Position numbers and translations under genes: made by a program | The notes under the pieces: model-generated | What the model saw: only the letters and a program-made list of their open reading frames with translations | Database searches by the model: none | What the model was told of the DNA's origin: nothing | Shown here: positions 58,508 to 64,000 of the stretch, piece after piece | Layout: each line of letters begins with the position of its first letter | Numbering within the stretch: the stretch's first letter is position 1 | DNA from: Rhizobium sp. BK196 | GTDB taxonomy: Bacteria; Pseudomonadota; Alphaproteobacteria; Rhizobiales; Rhizobiaceae | Reading direction: 5' to 3' | Assembly (NCBI RefSeq): GCF_014193255.1 | Contig: NZ_JACHZB010000004.1 | Location: forward strand, 310,001 to 374,000 | DNA: 64,000 nucleotides

Positions 58508-58905
58508 ACGTTCCTGGGGCGCTCGTCTTTCGGGCGCCGGTGTTTCGGCCTGGTTTCCACGCGGGCTTTCAGTTCCGCGGCCAGTTCATGAAAGGACGCC
58601 GTCAATACGTCCCTGCGGGCGACAACCACATAGTCGTGTCCGGCCTGCATTGCAAACCCTGCATGAAGCCGCACCGCCTCTTTCAGGCGTCGCCGCATGC
58701 GGTTTCGTTCAACCGAGTTGCCATGTTTTTTGGTGACTGTGAAGCCGACACGGGCTTCGCTGTCTTCTTCCTTGCGGTTCAGGACCTCGAGAAGGAAGAG
58801 ACCGCCGCGGCGCTTTTCGCCCTCGCGGACCGCAAGAAATTGCGGGCGGCTCTTGAGCCGCCCGACAATCTTTTTGTTTTCTTTGGTCTTCAAGTCGCCC
58901 GCCAT
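58504..58905 (-). CDS. rnpA: Ribonuclease P protein component
   Basis: RnpA is the protein subunit of RNase P for tRNA 5' maturation. The 133-residue protein has the RNR signature [18 protein letters not shown] and a C-terminal basic extension. The N-terminus ([15 protein letters not shown]) is the usual helix. It lies 22 bp after rpmH and overlaps yidC. Confidence 0.96.
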   Translation of the reverse strand: MAGDLKTKENKKIVGRLKSRPQFLAVREGEKRRGGLFLLEVLNRKEEDSEARVGFTVTKKHGNSVERNRMRRRLKEAVRLHAGFAMQAGHDYVVVARRDVLTASFHELAAELKARVETRPKHRRPKDERPRNV

Positions 58906-58927
58906 GTTCTATCGGGCAAATCCGGCC

Positions 58928-59062
58928 TTAGGCCGAAAGACGCTTGCGGCCGCGAGCGCGGCGAGCAACGATGACCTTGCGGCCGCCCTTAGTGGCCATA
59001 CGCGCACGGAAACCGTGGCGGCGCTTGCGAACAAGCTTCGAGGGCTGATAGGTACGCTTCAT
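58928..59062 (-). CDS. rpmH: 50S ribosomal protein L34
   Basis: A 44-residue, very basic protein starting [20 protein letters not shown] and ending in the conserved [10 protein letters not shown]. This is the full L34. It is the first gene of the rpmH-rnpA-yidC unit. Upstream is a promoter (59175-59203) and a leader of about 105 nt with inverted repeats. Confidence 0.98.
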   Translation of the reverse strand: MKRTYQPSKLVRKRRHGFRARMATKGGRKVIVARRARGRKRLSA

Positions 59063-59099
59063 TTATTTAAAACACCGCGGAGTGCGGCCCTTCTTGGAT

Positions 59100-59161
59100 T
59101 TGCATAATGCAAGGAGCGTGGTTTTTCGAACGGGCGAGGTCATGAAAGACCTTAAATGACC
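59100..59161 (-). promoter_or_regulatory. Inverted repeats in the rpmH leader
   Basis: Two symmetrical elements lie between the promoter and rpmH. One is TTGCAT-A-ATGCAA (59100-59112). The other pairs GGTCAT (59138-59143) with ATGACC (59156-59161). The second would form a hairpin near the 5' end of the transcript. They could affect mRNA stability or be protein-binding sites; no regulator is known from sequence. Confidence 0.45.
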
Positions 59162-59174
59162 GAACGTGCGGCGG

Positions 59175-59203
59175 CTTATACGGATGAAGTCTGCCAAAGT
59201 CAA
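59175..59203 (-). promoter_or_regulatory. Sigma-70-type promoter of rpmH-rnpA-yidC
   Basis: On the minus strand TTGACT (59198-59203), 17 bp, TATAAG (59175-59180). Spacing is optimal and both boxes are near consensus. Transcription would start near 59168, giving a leader of about 105 nt before the rpmH ATG at 59062. Confidence 0.75.
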
Positions 59204-59512
59204 TTATCCAGGCGGATTCCCTGAATGCGCTCGGCGGATAGCAACATTTCGCACTACGGTATTAACCAATGCGGCGGCTCACTATATAGTTGTATATTCG
59301 GCCTGAAACACCGGAAAACTTCCAGGCGCAGCGTTTCTTCGTTGAATTTGTTCGATTATGGACGCTGGCTAATCCGCACAACGGTAAATGTAGGTAATTT
59401 CTTGTAGTCGATATTGTTAATATTCGAAATACAACATTAACGAATTTATCCGATCTTTCAGTGCATGGCTGGAATTTGCTTCCAGGCGCTGTGTAAGGTG
59501 AGGGAGCGTTCG
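59204..59512. other. AT-rich spacer between the rpmH promoter and a chemoreceptor gene
   Basis: About 310 bp without a supported gene, noticeably AT-rich from 59270 on (TATATAGTTGTATATT at about 59283). It must carry the promoter for the chemoreceptor gene that follows. A 60-codon frame at 59225-59407 has no family features and is not called. Confidence 0.6.
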
Positions 59513-61504
59513 TTGAAAATCCGCGGCAAAATCAATCTTCTTGTTTCCGTTATGGGCGGCGTTGCGCTTTTGATCGGTGCCACCGCGCTGTCGGCGATGA
59601 GCGAGTACAGCGCGAACTTGACGGCTTACGAGCATGCGGCGGCTCGCGCCTATGCCGGAGAACGCCTTAACCGCTTTGTCACCGCTGTCGTCATGGAATC
59701 GCGGGGTCTTTATGCTGCAAAGAGCCTTGAACAGACGCCGGCCTTCGGCAAAGGACTGATGGCTGACTTGGACGAGATCGACAAGGTCATCGCTGGCTGG
59801 GCGCCGCTGGTGCCTGACAGTCAGAAGGATTCCTTCGCCAAGCTTGTGGACCGTGCCAATGAATTCCGCACTTTCCGCACGGAAACAGCTCGCCTCGGCA
59901 CGCAGGTAAGCCCCCAGGCAGCCAACGAGCAGGGCAACAACGATGCCAACCGGGCCAACCGCAAGGCCTTCCAGGCGGAGATCGACGCCATCGTCAACAC
60001 CGATAAGGCAGAGCTGACGCGGGTCAACGATGAGATCGAGGCCTTCCGCAGCTGGATCCTGATGCTGGTCTTGAGCATCACCGGTATCGGCATCGCAGCC
60101 GGCGTCGGTATGGGCTTCTATATCGGTACCAGCCATCTCAGCCGGCCCATCAAGAAAGTCACGCACGCGATCAAGGAAGTCGCCAACGGCAATTTCCAGG
60201 CCGATGTGCCTTTTGCCGGCCGCAAGGACGAGATCGGCGAAATGGCGGCCGCTGTCGCCGTCTTCAAGGAAAACGGCCTCGTCATCCAGCGCATGAACGC
60301 CCAGGAAGCGGCCATGCGTGCAAAGAGTGACGATCTGCAGTCCAGCATGTCCGTCGTCGTGGCGGCCGCTGCCGCGGGTGATTTCAGCCAGCGCATCGAT
60401 AAGGACTATGAAGACGAAAGCCTCAACCAGTTCGCGGGCAATATCAACAAGCTGCTGTCGAGCGTCGATGCCGGCGTCGACGAAACCCGCCGTGTCATCG
60501 CAAGCCTTGCTGAAGGCGACTTGACGCAGACCATGCGCGGTCAGTTCCAGGGCGCCTTTGCCGAACTGCAGAAAAACGTCAACAGCACGTTCGTCACGCT
60601 GCAGACGACCATGCGCGAGGTACGCGAGACGACGGAAGCGATCAACGGCAATACCAGCGAACTCCGGAACGCCAGCGACGATCTTTCCAAGCGTACGGAA
60701 CAGCAGGCTGCCGCACTGGAGGAAACCTCCGCTGCTCTCGATGAGATCACTGCCGTTGTTCAGAATTCGACCGAACGTGCGCATGAAGCGACGATCATGG
60801 TTTCCGAGGCGAAGGACAATGCCGGCCGCTCCGGTGTCGTGGTCCGCAACGCCGTCGATGCCATGGGCCGTATCGAGCAGGCTTCCCGAGAAATCAGTCA
60901 GATCATCAACGTCATCGATGAAATCGCCTTCCAGACCAACCTGCTGGCGTTGAATGCCGGCGTCGAGGCCGCCCGCGCCGGAGAAGCCGGTAAGGGCTTC
61001 GCCGTGGTGGCGCAGGAAGTGCGCGAACTCGCCCAGCGCTCCGCAACCGCCGCAAAGGACATCAAGGCGCTCATCACCAAGTCAGGCGACGAAGTGCAGG
61101 TCGGCGTCAAGCTGGTTCAGGCGACGGGCGAAGCTCTCTCGGAGATCGAGACCCGGGTCATAGCCATCAACGATCATATCCATTCGATCGCGACCGCGGC
61201 GAAGGAACAGTCGACCGGCCTCAAGGAAGTCAATACTGCCGTCAACCAAATGGATCAGGTGACCCAGCAGAACGCCGCGATGGTGGAAGAGACCTCGGCT
61301 GCGACCCACAAGCTGTCAGCAGAAGCCGACGGCCTCGTACGCCTCATCGCCCGCTTCAAGGTCTCCAACGAGGCACCCGTTGCCGTTGCCCGCCAGCAGC
61401 ATCACCAGCCGGTCGCCTCTCCGGCGCGCCGCGCGATTGGCCGCGTTGCGCGCGCCTTCAGCGGCAATGCCGCAGTTGCCGAGCAGAACTGGGAAGAGTT
61501 CTGA
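59513..61504 (+). CDS. Methyl-accepting chemotaxis protein with NWEEF tail
   Basis: A transmembrane chemoreceptor. The frame starts with TTG at 59513, supported by AGGGAG 7 bp upstream, giving 663 residues; an ATG at 59465 has no ribosome-binding site. TM1 is near residues 8-28, a helical periplasmic sensor of about 150 residues follows, TM2 lies near 183-207, then two HAMP-like units (DEIGEMAAAVAVFKENGL and EGDLTQTMRGQFQGAF) and the signalling domain with tip [20 protein letters not shown]. It ends in NWEEF, the CheR/CheB tether type. Ligand unknown. Confidence 0.92.
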   Translation: MKIRGKINLLVSVMGGVALLIGATALSAMSEYSANLTAYEHAAARAYAGERLNRFVTAVVMESRGLYAAKSLEQTPAFGKGLMADLDEIDKVIAGWAPLVPDSQKDSFAKLVDRANEFRTFRTETARLGTQVSPQAANEQGNNDANRANRKAFQAEIDAIVNTDKAELTRVNDEIEAFRSWILMLVLSITGIGIAAGVGMGFYIGTSHLSRPIKKVTHAIKEVANGNFQADVPFAGRKDEIGEMAAAVAVFKENGLVIQRMNAQEAAMRAKSDDLQSSMSVVVAAAAAGDFSQRIDKDYEDESLNQFAGNINKLLSSVDAGVDETRRVIASLAEGDLTQTMRGQFQGAFAELQKNVNSTFVTLQTTMREVRETTEAINGNTSELRNASDDLSKRTEQQAAALEETSAALDEITAVVQNSTERAHEATIMVSEAKDNAGRSGVVVRNAVDAMGRIEQASREISQIINVIDEIAFQTNLLALNAGVEAARAGEAGKGFAVVAQEVRELAQRSATAAKDIKALITKSGDEVQVGVKLVQATGEALSEIETRVIAINDHIHSIATAAKEQSTGLKEVNTAVNQMDQVTQQNAAMVEETSAATHKLSAEADGLVRLIARFKVSNEAPVAVARQQHHQPVASPARRAIGRVARAFSGNAAVAEQNWEEF

Positions 61505-61526
61505 TAGCCTCCATGAACGGAATCGG

Positions 61527-61556
61527 GACGCCGCTTTCGGGCGGCGTCTTCGTTTT
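61527..61556 (+). terminator. Rho-independent terminator after the chemoreceptor gene
   Basis: Stem GACGCCGC (61527-61534) and GCGGCGTC (61541-61548), six-base loop, then TTCGTTTT. It lies 22 bp past the stop codon and separates the receptor gene from the downstream histidine kinase gene. Confidence 0.88.
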
Positions 61557-61657
61557 GTGACGACTTGCCGCTCCTCGCAAAGATTTGAAAGCGGACTATT
61601 CTCGTCTATATAAGAGCTCATTCGGATGGCGGCCTTTCGCCGCACGGACAAGACGAG

Positions 61658-63178
61658 ATGCCTGTTCAAGACCAGGGCGAGAGTTCCAAAGCAGAAAACA
61701 TAGCGGCCGGCGAAACTGCCAGGAGTTTTTATCCGCGTGCCGGCATGTTTAGCCGCCTGTCGGGCAAGCTGCTCTGGCTAACCGTCTTTTTCATTATGCT
61801 GGCGGAAATCCTGATCTTCTTTCCCTCGATCGCGAGCATGCGCGTGCGCTGGCTGGAAGATCGGCTGAATACCGCCGCCGCTGCGGCAATCGTCATCGAT
61901 GGCCTGCAGCCCGTGGAGCTGCCGCGCGCGCTGCAGAAAGAGACGCTGGAAGCGACTGGCACCAAGGCGATCGTGTTGCGCAAGGACGGCACTTCCCGCC
62001 TGCTCGCTATGAGCGAGATGCCGACCTCCGTCGATGAATCCTACGACCTCACCGATATCCCGCCATTGACCGCTATGCGCGATGCGCTGGACACTTTGAT
62101 CTTCGGCGGCAATCGCATGATCCGCGTCTACGGACCGGTGGGCGAGACGAATACCGGCGTTGAAGTGGTGATGAAAGACCGGCCGTTGCGCAAGGCAATG
62201 CTCGTCTATGCCCGCAACGTGCTGCTGCTGTCGATCCTGATCTCGCTCTTTACTGCGACACTGATCTTCTTCGCCATCAACCGCATTCTGATCCGCCCGA
62301 TCCGCAGGCTGACGGGCAGCATGCAGCAATTCGCCTCCGATCCGGAAAATCCGTCGCATGTCTATATCGGCGATGGCGGCCGTGATGAACTGGCCGTTGC
62401 CGGGCGCAATCTCACCTCCATGCAGCTCGAACTGCAGAAGACGCTGAAGCAGCAGAGGAACCTTGCAGCTCTCGGCCTCGCGGTCTCGAAGATCAATCAC
62501 GACATGCGCAACATCCTGGCGTCCGCCCAACTCATGTCCGACCGCCTCGTCGATGTCGACGATCCCATGGTGAAGAGTTTCGCGCCGAAGCTGCTGCGCA
62601 CGATCGATCGTGCCGTGGGCTACACGACCGAAGTCCTCTCTTACGGCAAGGCGACCGAATCGGCGCCGCACCGCCGCCGTATCCGGCTTTATGAGCTGAT
62701 CCAGGAGGTGAAGGATATCCTTGCCATCGAGCCGCAGAGCGGTGTCGAGTTTATCGAACAGATGGGGCCGGATCTGGAAGTGGACGCCGATAGCGAGCAG
62801 TTGTTCCGGATCATCCACAATCTCTGCCGCAACGCGCTGCAGGCGCTGACTTCGCCGGGCGAGCAGGGGCCTGGGATGGTCAGGCGCATCACGGTCGCCG
62901 CCCAACGCGTCGGCAGCGTCGTCAGCATCACCATAGACGATACAGGTCCCGGCATGCCGCTGAAGGCGCGCCAGAATCTGTTTGCGGCCTTCCGCGGTTC
63001 GGCCCGCTCCGGCGGCACTGGGCTCGGCCTCACCATCGCCCGCGAGCTGGTGCTGGCCCATGGCGGCACCATCGCACTTGTGGAAAAGCCTTCGGTCGGC
63101 ACGCAGTTCCGTATCGAAATTCCGGATCGCCCGGTTTCGTTGGAAGATTACCGCAGCCGGTCGCACGCCGAAAAGTGA
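61658..63178 (+). CDS. Transmembrane sensor histidine kinase with atypical H-box
   Basis: A 506-residue kinase with TM1 at about 37-58, a periplasmic sensor of about 125 residues, TM2 at about 186-208, HAMP, and a kinase core. The presumed phospho-acceptor is H281 in SKINHDMRNILASAQL, where the usual H-E-x-R-T-P is H-D-M-R-N-I, without the proline. The ATPase domain has NLCRNALQAL (N box), DDTGPGMPL (G1) and SGGTGLGLTIAREL (G2), so ATP binding looks intact. No response regulator gene is adjacent. The signal is unknown. Confidence 0.92.
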   Translation: MPVQDQGESSKAENIAAGETARSFYPRAGMFSRLSGKLLWLTVFFIMLAEILIFFPSIASMRVRWLEDRLNTAAAAAIVIDGLQPVELPRALQKETLEATGTKAIVLRKDGTSRLLAMSEMPTSVDESYDLTDIPPLTAMRDALDTLIFGGNRMIRVYGPVGETNTGVEVVMKDRPLRKAMLVYARNVLLLSILISLFTATLIFFAINRILIRPIRRLTGSMQQFASDPENPSHVYIGDGGRDELAVAGRNLTSMQLELQKTLKQQRNLAALGLAVSKINHDMRNILASAQLMSDRLVDVDDPMVKSFAPKLLRTIDRAVGYTTEVLSYGKATESAPHRRRIRLYELIQEVKDILAIEPQSGVEFIEQMGPDLEVDADSEQLFRIIHNLCRNALQALTSPGEQGPGMVRRITVAAQRVGSVVSITIDDTGPGMPLKARQNLFAAFRGSARSGGTGLGLTIARELVLAHGGTIALVEKPSVGTQFRIEIPDRPVSLEDYRSRSHAEK

Positions 63179-63235
63179 TGCAATTTCCGCAAGCGAGTCT
63201 TGCCGGACCAAAGTCGCGATTTTTTTCGAATTGCT

Positions 63236-63263
63236 CTTGCATTGCCCGAAAAGACCCTTTAGA
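63236..63263 (+). promoter_or_regulatory. Probable promoter of tRNA-Arg
   Basis: CTTGCA (63236-63241), 16 bp, TTTAGA (63258-63263), ending about 38 bp before the tRNA. The match to a sigma-70 promoter is fair; a short transcript leader would be removed by RNase P. Confidence 0.5.
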
Positions 63264-63301
63264 GAACCGCCCACGCAAGCGGCATGGCCGCCACTGCAGA
63301 C

Positions 63302-63378
63302 GCACCCGTAGCTCAGCTGGATAGAGCACCAGACTACGAATCTGGGGGTCAGGAGTTCGAATCTCTTCGGGTGCGCCA
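63302..63378 (+). tRNA. tRNA-Arg (anticodon ACG)
   Basis: A 77-nt tRNA with encoded CCA. The acceptor stem GCACCCG pairs with CGGGTGC. The D arm contains AGCTCAGCTGGATAGAGC, the anticodon stem CCAGA/TCTGG encloses the loop CTACGAA with anticodon ACG, and the T arm has GTTCGAATC. The A at position 34 is expected to be edited to inosine to read CGU, CGC and CGA. Confidence 0.97.
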
Positions 63379-63618
63379 TCTCCCAAATTTATGACTTCAT
63401 GCGAGTGGCTACGCCATTACGTGGCGCCGTCAAAGGCGATTCGCGTCGATTTCGATCGATCCTTCCCCTACTATATCGGCGTCCGGCGCGAAACCGGGCA
63501 CGGGTCAACGGCTGATCGGTTTTGCCGCCAGTCAGTTGTCTGACCGTCGCCTTCCCGCGGACTTCTTGGTCCGATGAAGTGCGCGCATCGACGAACAGGC
63601 CCAATTTGGTTCGGCAGG

Positions 63619-64000
63619 TCATCGACGTGCCCCGTCGCGATGGCCGACACGCACACCAATTTCGTCCAGAACTTGGACGAGCCGACCTTCGATGCCGGTC
63701 TCCGCGCTTGGCGCACGCCACGCCACGAAGCCGTCGGGGCGAATCAGAACGGCGCCGCCATCGCCCACGCCGTAGGCGCTAGGCCAACGTCCTTCCGGGG
63801 CATCGAGATCGCCGGATGAGCCAAAGACATGGCAAGCAAGTGGAACGCCAGCGCTTTCGCGCAGGCGATCCGCCGCGGCATGCCAGTTCGCATCGTCTGC
63901 AAGCAGCACGAAGTCGCGCCCGAACAGATCCAGCGTCGAGAGCTTTTCGCCCTCGCGCTCGATGACGAGATGCGGCGCGCGGGTGCCGGGAAGGCCGGCG
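63619..64000 (-). CDS. FAD-dependent aromatic monooxygenase, C-terminal part (runs off the window edge)
   Basis: The last 127 or so codons of a minus-strand gene entering from the right edge. The segment PGTRAPHLVIEREGEKLSTL, then LFGRDFVLLADDANWHAAAD, and VLIRPDGFVAWRAPSAE near the end, is the thioredoxin-like C-terminal domain of PheA/TfdB-type flavoprotein hydroxylases. The FAD-binding part lies outside the window, so substrate cannot be judged. The 240 bp between its stop and the tRNA hold no supported gene. Confidence 0.85.
   Translation of the reverse strand, partial: AGLPGTRAPHLVIEREGEKLSTLDLFGRDFVLLADDANWHAAADRLRESAGVPLACHVFGSSGDLDAPEGRWPSAYGVGDGGAVLIRPDGFVAWRAPSAETGIEGRLVQVLDEIGVRVGHRDGARR

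Noticed and set aside
59225..59407. A 60-codon plus-strand frame upstream of the third chemoreceptor
   Set aside because: AT-rich spacer with no ribosome-binding site or family match.
1..64000. Search for CRISPR arrays, insertion sequences, prophage genes and rRNA
   Set aside because: No regularly spaced repeats, transposase or integrase frames, phage genes or rRNA segments were seen.

Overview
This window reads as a stretch of the main chromosome of a Rhizobiaceae alphaproteobacterium, most likely Rhizobium or a close relative. The grounds are high GC, dense operons with 1-4 bp start/stop overlaps, and alphaproteobacterial gene order: lptC-lptA-lptB-rpoN-hpf-ptsN, rpmH-rnpA-yidC-engB-argB, murJ-glnD-mutS-tme-olsB, and lnt-corC-ybeY-phoH-miaB-acyltransferase-Fur-rimI-tsaB. 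No rRNA operon, insertion sequence, prophage, integrase or CRISPR array was seen; one tRNA gene is present.

Layout. 1-10 kb is a long minus-strand block for envelope, RNA and tRNA work (lnt 5' part, corC, ybeY, phoH, miaB, olsA-like acyltransferase, Fur/Mur, rimI, tsaB, Nfu-type Fe-S protein, universal stress protein, trpS). 10-16 kb holds a VOC protein, a small secreted M15-like peptidase, murJ and glnD. 16-22.5 kb has a small unknown gene, mutS, tme (NADP-malic enzyme with a PTA-like tail) and olsB. 22.6-30 kb has a hybrid histidine kinase, lspA with two RNA methyltransferase-type genes, a CoxG-like protein, an acetyltransferase, lapA, ihfB and sppA. 30-35.7 kb is the LPS transport, sigma-54 and PTS-Ntr cluster. 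35.7-42 kb has a dCache-type chemoreceptor, ribokinase, rmuC and a globin-coupled soluble chemoreceptor. 42-49 kb has def-fmt-truA, dapD-dapE with a small membrane protein, a LOG-family protein and a four-EF-hand secreted protein. 50-56 kb has ada with a PEP-mutase/isocitrate-lyase-like gene, LysR and SDR genes, argB, a broken ECF sigma factor gene and its intact anti-sigma gene. 56-64 kb has engB, yidC, rnpA, rpmH, a third chemoreceptor, an orphan membrane histidine kinase, tRNA-Arg(ACG) and the 3' end of a flavoprotein monooxygenase.

How it fits together. Three themes recur. Envelope biogenesis: Lnt and LspA mature lipoproteins, LptABC exports LPS, YidC inserts membrane proteins, MurJ flips lipid II, and the OlsB/OlsA pair makes ornithine lipids. 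Nitrogen and carbon control: GlnD, RpoN and PtsN. Signal transduction: three chemoreceptors and two orphan kinases. Most of the content is conserved core genome and I found no convincing new multi-gene system. The most unusual feature is the ECF sigma relic at 54.8-55.1 kb, with signs of an internal deletion and two frameshifts, translationally abutting an apparently intact anti-sigma gene. Other items worth a look are a structured leader upstream of rpmH, a perfect palindrome upstream of the LOG gene, a pseudo-receiver inside the hybrid kinase, and a cysteine-rich M15-like protein behind an AT-rich spacer. Start codons were chosen by ribosome-binding sites, overlaps and family length; the less certain ones are flagged.
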